NCBI GenBank assembly: GCA_023266095.1
Contig: JAHFRV010000010.1
Location: 1 to 64,000, forward strand
Reading direction: 5' to 3'
Length of the DNA stretch: 64,000 bases
DNA from: Gammaproteobacteria bacterium
GTDB lineage: Bacteria > Pseudomonadota > Gammaproteobacteria > DRLM01
The position numbers were made by a program, and so were the translations under genes. The notes under the pieces are model-generated. The model worked only from the letters and a program-made list of their open reading frames with translations. It was not told the DNA's origin and ran no database searches. Positions within the stretch are counted from its first letter, which is position 1, and each line of letters opens with the position of its first letter. This document shows positions 1 to 7,329 of the stretch, piece after piece.

Positions 1-216
1 AAGAGCCATAAAACGAAGGCCAAAAGCCTATCCATTACTGATGAAACCTCGCGACGAAGCAAGAGCTGAGGTGATGAAAAATGGTCACCCAAAGAAGCTT
101 AAGTAAGCGCCATTCGTGTCAGGCCCCGCATGCCGTTTATAGAGGTCGTGAGGGCGGCGCCCATGAGCGTCGCTACGGGAACACAGATCGAAATATCAAT
201 CATCAGGAGACCAAGC

Positions 217-1290
217 ATGGAAAGAACCAAGTGGCCCCTAGGGATGTTGGCGGCGGCGATGCTGGCCGTGGTACCGGGTGCGATGGCGGGGAGTATGGGC
301 GATGTGCGCTGGAGCGGGTTTTTATCCGCGGGCGGAGCGGTGAGTGATACGGAAACCCTCTATAACGAGAGCGTGGATAAGGAAGGCAGTTTTAATTTGA
401 CCCGCTTCGGTCTCAACGCGGCGGCCGATGTCGATGCGACATGGTCATTGGCGGCGCAGATCGTCAATCATGGTTTCGGGGAGGAGATCAGCTTCGACTG
501 GGGCTACGCCACTTATCACCATGGCGACGCCGTGGATATCAAGCTCGGCAAGATCAAGTATCCCAATGGCCTGTTGTCGGAAGTGGTGGATGTCGGCGCG
601 GCCTATCCGTGGGTGCGCCCGCCGCAGGAGTTTTACAGTCTCTCGCCGTTGGGTTCCATCATGCTGCTGGAGTCCTATCGTGGCGCGGCGCTGGTTTTCA
701 AATCCCAGCTGAGCAACGCTGACCTTGAATTCGAGCCGTTCTATGGCAACACCGATCTCGACGACGAGCCCGATTCCCAGCTGCGCAAGATCCTCGGTCT
801 GCGCGCCAGTGTGGGCAATGACGTGTTTAAGGTGCAGGCCGCCTACTCGCAAGCCAATATGGCCATGGCCAGCGGTGTCACGCGCGACATGCTCGATGGC
901 CAGGATCAATCCGTGTGGACTGTCGGCGGTTCACTGAATTGGAACAATGTCATCGGTTACGCCGAGTACGGCAGCTACAGTGTCAGTGATTTCGCCGAGT
1001 TTGACACCACGGCGGGTTATGTGACGGTCGGTTATCAATTCGGCCTCATCACGCCGTTGCTCACCTTTGCTTCATTCGATCAAGACAGCGGCCTGGGTCA
1101 GGATTCGGTGACGCTCGGCATGCGTTACCAGCTCTCGCCGTCCGTCGCGGTCAAGGGCGAGTGGCAATCGATACAGCCCAAGGAACGCGACAGCGCCATC
1201 GCCGGCGAGACACCGGCCGGTTTGTTCGAGGAGATGCCGGACGAAGATCGCGTCAACGTCGTCAACCTCGTCGTCGATTTCGTGTTTTAA
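217..1290 (+). CDS. porin-like outer-membrane beta-barrel protein
   Basis: Predicted outer-membrane barrel protein of 357 residues. The start at 217 is preferred because AGGAGA lies at 205-210 and the product then opens with a signal peptide (MERTKW, a hydrophobic stretch, cleavage near AMA-G). An in-frame ATG at 130 would bury that signal. The mature part has alternating hydrophobic and polar strands, many Gly/Tyr/Asp residues and a terminal strand ending in Val-Phe (VNLVVDFVF), as expected for recognition by the BAM complex. The substrate is unknown. The next gene starts within 15 bases and encodes a periplasmic binding-like protein, so the barrel may feed the same ligand. Family assignment is by architecture, not by a diagnostic motif. 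Confidence 0.75.
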   Translation: MERTKWPLGMLAAAMLAVVPGAMAGSMGDVRWSGFLSAGGAVSDTETLYNESVDKEGSFNLTRFGLNAAADVDATWSLAAQIVNHGFGEEISFDWGYATYHHGDAVDIKLGKIKYPNGLLSEVVDVGAAYPWVRPPQEFYSLSPLGSIMLLESYRGAALVFKSQLSNADLEFEPFYGNTDLDDEPDSQLRKILGLRASVGNDVFKVQAAYSQANMAMASGVTRDMLDGQDQSVWTVGGSLNWNNVIGYAEYGSYSVSDFAEFDTTAGYVTVGYQFGLITPLLTFASFDQDSGLGQDSVTLGMRYQLSPSVAVKGEWQSIQPKERDSAIAGETPAGLFEEMPDEDRVNVVNLVVDFVF

Positions 1291-1302
1291 GGAGAGATGG
1301 TC

Positions 1303-1746
1303 ATGCAATGGAAACCGAGAAACCAAGTGCTGCGCGCGGCGATGCTGAGTGTGTTGCTGTGCGGGTCCACAAGTTGGGCTCAGGCCGAACTGGCCGTCGT
1401 CGTCCACCCGGGCAATCCGGCCACCGCCCTCGACCTGGAGGAGGTCAAGCGCATCTTTATGGGTAAGTCGAATAATTTTCCCGGCGGCCAAAAAGTCACG
1501 CCCGTGGATCAACGCGACGGCAGCCCGGTCAAGGAGTCCTTCATCACCAAGGTGCTGCAAAAGGACGCGGCCCAGCTCACCAGTTACTGGGCAACCCTGA
1601 TCTTTTCCGGCAAGGGTAAACCGCCGGCCGCGGTGGGCAATGACGCCGACGTCATCAATTGGGTCAAGGACCATCCGGATGGTTTGGGGTACGTGGATGC
1701 CGCGGCGGTGAACAATTCCGTGAAGGTGTTGTTGCGCGTGCCCTAG
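1303..1746 (+). CDS. small periplasmic phosphate-binding-like (PstS-type) protein
   Basis: About 147 residues with a signal peptide ending near WAQA-ELAVV. The mature region resembles the short PstS/PBP-like domain found in phosphate ABC transporter substrate-binding homologues: VHPGNP near the N-terminus, then a KRIFMGK segment, a [13 protein letters not shown] loop, the [14 protein letters not shown] helix and a GLGYVD end strand. It is far shorter than a two-lobe PstS, so it is a single-domain form. The ATG at 1303 has AAGGAG at a good distance; an ATG at 1297 is nearly on top of that site. No permease or ATPase gene is adjacent, so transport is not implied. It lies between a porin-like gene and a chemoreceptor gene. 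The ligand is not established. Confidence 0.75.
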   Translation: MQWKPRNQVLRAAMLSVLLCGSTSWAQAELAVVVHPGNPATALDLEEVKRIFMGKSNNFPGGQKVTPVDQRDGSPVKESFITKVLQKDAAQLTSYWATLIFSGKGKPPAAVGNDADVINWVKDHPDGLGYVDAAAVNNSVKVLLRVP

Positions 1747-1792
1747 CTGCGGAGGGCAGCATGAAGACCATTACGATAAGACGGAGACTCGC

Positions 1793-3415
1793 ATGACTTG
1801 GTATCTGAATCTGTCCATCAAATTGAAGATCGGATTGCTCGCCTTGGTGGGAGTGGCCGGGTTTGTCGTGAATCTGTCCGTCAACTACTCGAACGCGCAG
1901 GCCAATGCCGTGCGCTTGGCGATGATCAAGGAAGTGATGTTCCCGGCGATCAAACGGGCCGAGTTTTCCCTGATGCGGCTAGACAAGATGAAGGATCAGC
2001 TCAAGGCCGCGGCGGGAGCCGGAGACGAGGACATGCTGGGCGAGGCGGACACCTTGGCCGGTGCCATGCGCGACGACCTGGCCGAGCTCGCCCGGCCGGA
2101 GATTCCCCACGCTGAGCGTGCCGCGCTGCTGCTCAAGCAGTGGGAAGCCTATTATTCCCAGGGGCGAAGTTTGACCCTGGGAATCATCAAGCAGACCCTG
2201 GGCCCGGAACGGGTGGCGCCGGCCGTGGAACAGATGCAAGACAGCCTGCATGCCTTCGAGGAAAATCTCAAGGGTTACGATCAAACATTCAGCGAGGAAT
2301 TCAGCGCCATCTTGCATACGGCGGACGAGGCCGACTATCATGTCTTGCTCGTGGGTTTGGTGGTGGGCATGGTGACGGTGATGTTGATGGTGTTCGTGGC
2401 GTGGTTCACCAGCGGTGCCATCACCGGCAATCTACGGCGGGTGACTGACTCCCTAAATCTGCTTACAGCTGGCGAAGGTGACTTGACTCGTCGCCTGGAG
2501 AGTCGCGGCAACGATGAGATTGGTCATCTGGTTAGCCGCTTCAATGCTTTCCTGGGCAAACTCCAGGGCATCATTGCCGAGGTCAAGGGTTCCACTGACC
2601 AGCTTGGGCAGGCGGCGGCGGGCATGCTGGTCGTTACCGAGCAGAGTCATCGGGTGGTGTTGGAAGAGCAACGCGCCACCGACGAGGCCGCCGCCGCGAT
2701 GCGGCAAATGTCCGCCACTGTCGCGAGCATCGCGGAGAGCGCGTCCGCGGCCGCGTCCGCCGCCGGTAATGCCAACAGCGAAGCCGAGGCGGGGCGTGCC
2801 GTGGTGGCCGAGACCATCGAGAAGATCGACGCCCTCGCCCGCGAGGTGGAGCGTGCCGCCGAGGTGGTGGTACAACTCAAGGCCGAGACCGGCAATATCG
2901 GCACCGTGCTCGATGTGATCGGTGAAGTGGCCGATCAGACCAACCTGCTGGCGCTCAACGCCGCCATCGAGGCGGCGCGTGCCGGCGAGCAGGGTCGCGG
3001 TTTCGCCGTGGTGGCGGACGAGGTGCGTAATCTGGCTACCCGTACTCGCCAGTCCACCGAGCAAATCCAGAAGATCATAGTCCGCCTGCAGAGCGAAGCG
3101 GGCACGGCGGCGCAGGTCATGGAGCGCGGCCGCCAGCAGGCTCACGACAGCGTCAAGCAAGCCGAGGCGGCCGGCAATTCGCTGCGTCGCATCACCGACG
3201 CGGTGGATATCATCAATGACATGAACTGCAAAATCGCCAGCGCCACCGAGGAGCAGACGGTGGTGTCACGCGATATCGCCGACACCGTGGCGAATATCCG
3301 TGCCATCACCGAGCAGGTCAATGAGGGCGTCTCACAAACCTCGGCCGCTGGAGAAGAGTTGCAACAACTTGCCCGACGTCTTCAGGCCCTGGTCGGTCGT
3401 TTCCGGGTTACGTAG
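1793..3415 (+). CDS. methyl-accepting chemotaxis protein
   Basis: Transmembrane chemoreceptor of 540 residues that signals to CheA/CheW. Residues about 13-30 form TM1, about 31-182 an all-helical periplasmic sensor (four-helix-bundle type), about 183-205 TM2, then a HAMP segment and a long cytoplasmic coiled coil. The conserved hairpin tip ([20 protein letters not shown], continuing [15 protein letters not shown]) lies near residues 381-415. There is no C-terminal CheR/CheB tether pentapeptide; the protein ends GRFRVT. The start at 1793 has ACGGAG upstream. It is 47 bases after the binding-protein gene, which suggests it reports on the ligand taken up by the two upstream products. That link is inference. 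Confidence 0.93.
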   Translation: MTWYLNLSIKLKIGLLALVGVAGFVVNLSVNYSNAQANAVRLAMIKEVMFPAIKRAEFSLMRLDKMKDQLKAAAGAGDEDMLGEADTLAGAMRDDLAELARPEIPHAERAALLLKQWEAYYSQGRSLTLGIIKQTLGPERVAPAVEQMQDSLHAFEENLKGYDQTFSEEFSAILHTADEADYHVLLVGLVVGMVTVMLMVFVAWFTSGAITGNLRRVTDSLNLLTAGEGDLTRRLESRGNDEIGHLVSRFNAFLGKLQGIIAEVKGSTDQLGQAAAGMLVVTEQSHRVVLEEQRATDEAAAAMRQMSATVASIAESASAAASAAGNANSEAEAGRAVVAETIEKIDALAREVERAAEVVVQLKAETGNIGTVLDVIGEVADQTNLLALNAAIEAARAGEQGRGFAVVADEVRNLATRTRQSTEQIQKIIVRLQSEAGTAAQVMERGRQQAHDSVKQAEAAGNSLRRITDAVDIINDMNCKIASATEEQTVVSRDIADTVANIRAITEQVNEGVSQTSAAGEELQQLARRLQALVGRFRVT

Positions 3416-3458
3416 CTGGCGTGGCCGGCTAGCAGCGTCGGGGTAATCCAATATTCTT

Positions 3459-3665
3459 TTACCCCCGCAACTCCTCAATCAATTTCCGCAACGCCTGGCC
3501 GCGATGGCTCAAGCTGTTTTTGATTTCGGGAGGCAGTTCGGCGGATGAGCAATCGTGAGTGGGGACGTAGAACACCGGGTCGTAGCCGAAGCCGTTTTCG
3601 CTGCGCGGTGAAAACAGGATGCGGCCTTGCCGGGTACCTGGGCAGAGGAGCGGGGTGGGGTCGAC
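3459..3665 (-). pseudogene. rdgB: C-terminal remnant of RdgB/HAM1 (non-canonical purine NTP pyrophosphatase)
   Basis: The minus-strand reading frame ends with a clear RdgB C-terminus: GRILFSPRSENGFGYDPVFY, then VPTHDCSSAELPPEIKNSLSHRGQAL and a short helix. This is the last ~68 residues of a protein that is normally about 195-200 residues. The N-terminal two thirds, including the first substrate-binding Lys and the early catalytic acidic residues, are absent; upstream of about 3665 the frame no longer resembles the family. Loss is probably linked to the transposase remnant and inverted repeat just beyond. An intact copy would be expected elsewhere in the genome. Confidence 0.85.
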
Positions 3666-4099
3666 TGTGGCGGCGGAGGTTGGTAAGCGAATCGGACCGG
3701 CCATGGTACGCGTGGTTACCGCGCACCATGGCCGGCGCGAGGCATCGACATAAGCGGCACGATAGCTTGGTCGTGGATGATCTTCAGCTAAGTAGGTTGA
3801 TGTGGGGAGGACCGGAGAGATGCCGGCCCTTGCCCGATTAGCCCTTTGTTGCTGCATACGCGAATACTCCCTCACACAACCGTTCGGCGATACGAATTAC
3901 TGCCAAGTATGGTGGCAATGTGGCCTGTTTTAAGCCCCGATACTCGAGCTCTTTTGCAGCATATGTTTCACCTAAGTGACGGATTGTGCGTGGCTCTTGA
4001 TCTACGAGCTGTACAGCAACATCAATACGGCGACGGCAGACATTCTGCGAGGAGCGCACATAAACCATGACCGTAAGCGCGGCTTCGCAGTTCGGCAGT
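3666..4099. other. scar region without a recognisable gene
   Basis: About 430 bases between the rdgB remnant and the recognisable transposase fragment. It contains one strong inverted repeat (3697-3735). Short open frames exist on both strands, but none has a ribosome-binding site or a recognisable domain. It probably holds degraded IS and flanking sequence. Confidence 0.5.
3697..3735. repeat. perfect-arm inverted repeat
   Basis: Arms CCGGCCATGGT (3697-3707) and ACCATGGCCGG (3725-3735). An inner CGCG/CGCG pairing (3709-3712 with 3720-3723) leaves a 7-base loop. It stands just outside the rdgB remnant and could be an insertion or deletion junction. There is no T-tract, so it does not look like a terminator. 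Confidence 0.6.
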
Positions 4100-4394
4100 G
4101 GAAATTTGCTTACCGGAATACAAGCGGACGCATTGCTGGCTGACAAAGGCTACGATGCGTGATGCGCTGCTGGAGAATCTAAGGGAAAGTAATATTGACG
4201 CGGTCATTCCGTCCAAAGCCAATCGCACTATGCAGCATCCCTGTGACTGGCATGTATACTAGGAGCGCCACCTGATTGAGTATTTTTTCGGCAAGACCAA
4301 ACACGACCGCCGCGTCTTTTCACGTTGCGAGAAATTGGCGGTGAACTACCTGAGCTTTTTGTCTTTCGTCGGTGCGCTTATGTGGATTCGGTAA
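4100..4394 (+). mobile_element. decayed IS5-family (IS427-like) transposase, C-terminal part
   Basis: Translation gives GNLLTGIQADALLADKGYDA, typical of the central DDE-domain Asp region of IS5/IS427-group transposases. The frame then shifts near 4160 to RDALLENLRESNIDAVIP and SKANRTMQHPCDWHVY, meets a stop near 4260, and resumes with ERHLIEYFFGKTKHDRRVF and finally LSFVGALMWIR before a stop at 4392. One frameshift and one internal stop make it non-functional. The N-terminal half is not recognisable. The sequence just after the stop (TGTCAACAGAACCT) is like an IS5-type end, but no matching opposite end was found. It is a remnant, not an active element. Confidence 0.75.
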
Positions 4395-4474
4395 ATGTCA
4401 ACAGAACCTACGAGACTTCATACTTGGCGTCTTTGGTGGTTAATAAATTTTCGGTGTGTGACAGGTGAAGCGTC

Positions 4475-4942
4475 ATGATTCGCTGGCAATGGGTCCGGTT
4501 TGCTGCAATCTCGTGCGTGTTCTTAGCCGGGTGTGATATCGACCGCGGTCCGGCGGGGGTGGAGACTCTCTCGGGCAGCAATGTGGTACGACATCACAAT
4601 CCGCAACAGGTCGCCTTGGGCGAGCAAGTATTCAAGCGACACTGCGCCGTCTGCCACGGTGCGAACGGCGAAGGCGTGCCCAATTGGCGACAACGTGACG
4701 CGGAGGGATTTTTTCCGCCGCCGCCGCTCAACGGCAGCGGTCATGAGTGGCATCACCCCGCGGCGATGTTGCGCGACATGATTCGTGATGGCAGTCCGCC
4801 GGGCCAAGGCAAGATGCCGGCCTGGGGCGGCACGTTGTCGGAACAGGAGATCGCGGCGGTGGTCGAGTGGTTTCAATCGCGCTGGCCCGATCCGGTATAT
4901 GCCGCGTGGTACGATATGCAGCAGCGCTCACAGGGCAGGTAA
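4475..4942 (+). CDS. cytochrome c lipoprotein, single haem
   Basis: A 155-residue exported protein with a lipobox (VFLAGC, Cys near residue 21), so probably anchored to a membrane on the periplasmic side. It has one class I c-type haem site, C57-A-V-C60-H61, followed by GxNGEG, and a distal Met-containing loop (GQGKMPAWGG) as expected for the sixth ligand. The end helix (LSEQEIAAVVEWFQSRW) is the usual C-terminal helix of small cytochromes c. It stands alone between the IS scar and a DUF302 gene, so its redox partner cannot be named. Family assignment is secure; the pathway is not. Confidence 0.9.
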   Translation: MIRWQWVRFAAISCVFLAGCDIDRGPAGVETLSGSNVVRHHNPQQVALGEQVFKRHCAVCHGANGEGVPNWRQRDAEGFFPPPPLNGSGHEWHHPAAMLRDMIRDGSPPGQGKMPAWGGTLSEQEIAAVVEWFQSRWPDPVYAAWYDMQQRSQGR

Positions 4943-5115
4943 ACTGCGGCGAGTGCAGAAAGCAGGGTTTATGCGCCGCTGCAAGGCCATTCCGTGCGAT
5001 GTGAAGTAATCTTGCCTTCCTTAAAACGTACCCAGCAAGCTGTGTGTCTTTGGGTTTTATAGGGTTACCATTTTCATACGCACCGTGTTCAAACACTGAA
5101 AGAAGGATGTGTGAT

Positions 5116-5508
5116 ATGAGTGCTTACGGATTTCATACCAAGTTGTCCGATTCCTTTGATGTGGCTGTGGCGCGCGTGACCGAGGCGCTGGCGAAAGAGG
5201 GCTTCGGCGTGCTGACCGATATCGATGTGCAGGCTACTTTTAAAAAGAAACTGGGCGTTGAGACCCGCCCTTACCGCATTCTCGGCGCGTGTAATCCACC
5301 GCTGGCGCATCGCGCGTTGCAGGCCGATCCGGACATCGGTTTGTTGCTCCCTTGCAATGTGGTGGTGCGCGAAGAGCAGGACGGCGGCGTCATCATCGCC
5401 TTCATGGATCCGGCCGCCGTGTTGGGCTTGGTGGGCAAGCCGCAGGTCAGCGTTTTGGGGGCGGAGGTGCGTGACAAGTTGCGGCGAGTGTGTGACGCCC
5501 TGGGTTGA
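5116..5508 (+). CDS. DUF302 family protein
   Basis: A 130-residue cytoplasmic protein of the DUF302 family. It shows the expected order: an N-terminal strand-helix ([20 protein letters not shown]), the [14 protein letters not shown] segment, YRILGACNP, then an LLLPCNVVV strand and an acidic tail helix. The start at 5116 is placed by GAAGGA at 5101-5106; an in-frame ATG at 5107 is too close to it. No biochemical role is established for the family. The cytochrome c gene upstream lies on the same strand, but the ~170-base gap gives no firm operon. Confidence 0.88.
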   Translation: MSAYGFHTKLSDSFDVAVARVTEALAKEGFGVLTDIDVQATFKKKLGVETRPYRILGACNPPLAHRALQADPDIGLLLPCNVVVREEQDGGVIIAFMDPAAVLGLVGKPQVSVLGAEVRDKLRRVCDALG

Positions 5509-5577
5509 GCGGAATCTTGCCTGCATTGCCGGGGTCGATTAAAGTGGTATTACTCTAAGTCCGTTCGAGAAGGCGAG

Positions 5578-5919
5578 ATGCGTTTTCTTACCTATCTGAT
5601 CACGATAGCCATGTTGCTGGCTGGCCAGCCAGCCTACTCGATGGGCGGTGAGGCCTCTTGCGGCGCGGACGAAACGGTTATGACCGGCGGTCATGGCGAC
5701 CTGTCTCATGGCAAACAGTGCGCGCCCGCCCCTTTCCTGGATCACGGTGATCATTGTAGTGTCGGCGATGGCTGTAATGCTTCTGGTCACTGCAATCCCG
5801 TGCTTCTCGCCTCTTCGGTTTTTATTCACCGGCAAGCACCTGTATTGATGCAGGCGCAGGCTACGCCGGTTTGGGTCCAGCCGGACCTGCCTTCCGAAAT
5901 CGAGCCTCCCCGCGCTTAG
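5578..5919 (+). CDS. small secreted Cys/His-rich protein heading the copper-efflux operon
   Basis: A 113-residue protein with a clear signal peptide (MRFLTYLITIAMLLAGQPAY, cleaved near YSM-GG). The mature part is rich in His and Cys (SCGADE, TGGHGDLSHGKQCAP, DHGDHCSVGDGCNASGHCN) and ends in a Pro-rich stretch with PPRA at the C-terminus. Small periplasmic proteins with this layout often stand in front of heavy-metal RND operons. Metal binding is inferred from composition and position; no known metallochaperone fold is visible. It lies 171 bases before the TolC-type gene, separated by an 8-bp tandem repeat. Confidence 0.6.
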   Translation: MRFLTYLITIAMLLAGQPAYSMGGEASCGADETVMTGGHGDLSHGKQCAPAPFLDHGDHCSVGDGCNASGHCNPVLLASSVFIHRQAPVLMQAQATPVWVQPDLPSEIEPPRA

Positions 5920-5959
5920 TTGTTTTGTCGTGGCGGATGATGCGGGTGTGTCATGCAGC

Positions 5960-5999
5960 GGCGCACCGGCGCACCGGCGCACCGGCGCCCCGGCGCCCC
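5960..5999. repeat. 8-bp tandem repeat, five copies, before the TolC-type gene
   Basis: Five head-to-tail 8-bp units: GGCGCACC three times, then GGCGCCCC twice. The array is 92 bases upstream of the preferred start of the outer-membrane channel gene. It lies inside an open frame that runs from an ATG at 5953 into that gene. Because 8 is not a multiple of 3, a change in copy number would shift that upstream frame or change leader spacing. Confidence 0.9.
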
Positions 6000-6090
6000 A
6001 TCCATCTATTGTTTTACTCATGGAATTAACCAAGTTGTGCGCCCGCGCGCCAAGTGCGCGGATTGCGTGCTCCCTATCGAGGACAGAGCC

Positions 6091-7329
6091 ATGTTTGATT
6101 ACCTTGTGGCGCGGCGCCGCGATGCCATGGCGGGACTGATCGTGCTGTTATTCGCCACGTCGGCGCACGGCGCCGAGCCGCTCACGGTGGATGCCGCGGT
6201 CGCGCTGGCCTTGGCCGCCAATCCGGTGTTGGCCTCCGCGCGCGCGCGCGCGGAGGCGCGTGCCGCCCTGCCTGCTCAAGCCGGCGCCTGGCCCGATCCC
6301 ACTCTGACGATAGAACCGGGCCGGGCCGCGATGAATCAGCTGAAAATAACTCTGAATCAGGCCATGCCTTATCCCGGCAAACGCAAATTGCAGCAAGAGA
6401 TAGCGGCATATGATGCCGAGGCGGCCGATTTGGAGGCGAGGGAGGCGGCGCTGCAATTGGGCTCCCAGGTGAAACAAGTGTGGTGGCAACTGTTTTACCT
6501 TGACCGAGCCTGGGTGACGCTACATCACACCCAAGAGTTGATGCGCCAATTGGCGAGCGCGGCCGAGAGCCGTTACCGCGTCGGTGCAGGCATTATGCAG
6601 GATGTGTTGCGGGCGCAACTGGAACTTTCCAAGTTAATGGCGGTGGAAGTCGATCTGGTAGGTCAACGGCGCGGCGCGGAGGCGCGGCTCAACGCACTGC
6701 TTTATCGGCCTGCCACCGCCTCGCTGGTGTTGCCCACGGCGGTGGCGGAGTCCTTGCCCGAGTTACCTTCGGAAGAAGAGTTGTCGCAATTGGCGATGAG
6801 CAGGCCGATGCTGTTGGCGCAGTTGCGGGGCATCGCGGCGGCCAAGAGCGCCTTGGCCTTGGCGCACCAGGATTATCGCCCGGATTTCATGGTGGGGGCC
6901 AATTACGAGAGTCGCGAGGGTGAGGCGGACATGAAGAGCGTGATGTTCACCATGACCCTGCCTTTGCACACGGCGGCGCGCCAGGACAAGGCGGTGGATC
7001 AGCGCAGCGCCGAGCTGATGGCGCAAGGCTTTGCGCAGCAAGAGGCGGAGACCCAGGTGACCACCGAGGTGGCGTTGGCGTTGGCCGATTACCGGCGCGC
7101 CCGTGAGCAGGCGCGGCTGCTCAAAATGGCCGTCATCCCGCAAGCCGCGCAGACCGTGACCTCGATGAGGATGGCTTACCAAGTGGGCAAGGTGGATTTT
7201 TTCAATTTGAGCGATGCCCAGAGCACCTTGTATGACTATGAGACCCGCTATTGGCAGGCCTACAGTGAGGCGCAGCGGGCGTTGGCCCAGCTGGAGACCG
7301 CGGTGGGGCAGGAGGTGGTTCATGAATAG
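6091..7329 (+). CDS. TolC-family outer-membrane channel of a copper/silver RND pump (CusC-like)
   Basis: Outer-membrane efflux channel component of 412 residues. The start at 6091 has GAGGA at 6079-6083, and the product then opens with a secretion signal (AMAGLIVLLFATSAHG-AEP). An in-frame ATG at 5953 would read through the tandem repeat and is less likely. Two OEP repeats are visible: the first opens with LTVDAAVALALAANPVLASA, the second near residue 215. Long Ala/Gln/Glu-rich helices give the coiled-coil periplasmic tunnel. No lipobox Cys is seen, unlike enteric CusC. The stop overlaps the cusB start (ATGAATAG). The metal specificity comes from the CusB/CusA partners. Confidence 0.9.
   Translation: MFDYLVARRRDAMAGLIVLLFATSAHGAEPLTVDAAVALALAANPVLASARARAEARAALPAQAGAWPDPTLTIEPGRAAMNQLKITLNQAMPYPGKRKLQQEIAAYDAEAADLEAREAALQLGSQVKQVWWQLFYLDRAWVTLHHTQELMRQLASAAESRYRVGAGIMQDVLRAQLELSKLMAVEVDLVGQRRGAEARLNALLYRPATASLVLPTAVAESLPELPSEEELSQLAMSRPMLLAQLRGIAAAKSALALAHQDYRPDFMVGANYESREGEADMKSVMFTMTLPLHTAARQDKAVDQRSAELMAQGFAQQEAETQVTTEVALALADYRRAREQARLLKMAVIPQAAQTVTSMRMAYQVGKVDFFNLSDAQSTLYDYETRYWQAYSEAQRALAQLETAVGQEVVHE

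Noticed and set aside
38-44. CTGATGA followed by GAA-type sequence, suggestive of a hammerhead ribozyme or riboswitch leader
   Set aside because: The CGAAA half and the required three stems are not present, and the region does not fit a c-di-GMP riboswitch consensus.
3440-3465. GGGGTAA ... TTACCCC hairpin after the chemoreceptor gene
   Set aside because: Seven pairs with a 12-base A/T loop and no following T-run; too weak to call a terminator.
3838-4146. Minus-strand open frame of ~100 codons overlapping the transposase remnant
   Set aside because: No ribosome-binding site, no family resemblance, and it overlaps the recognisable transposase sequence on the other strand.
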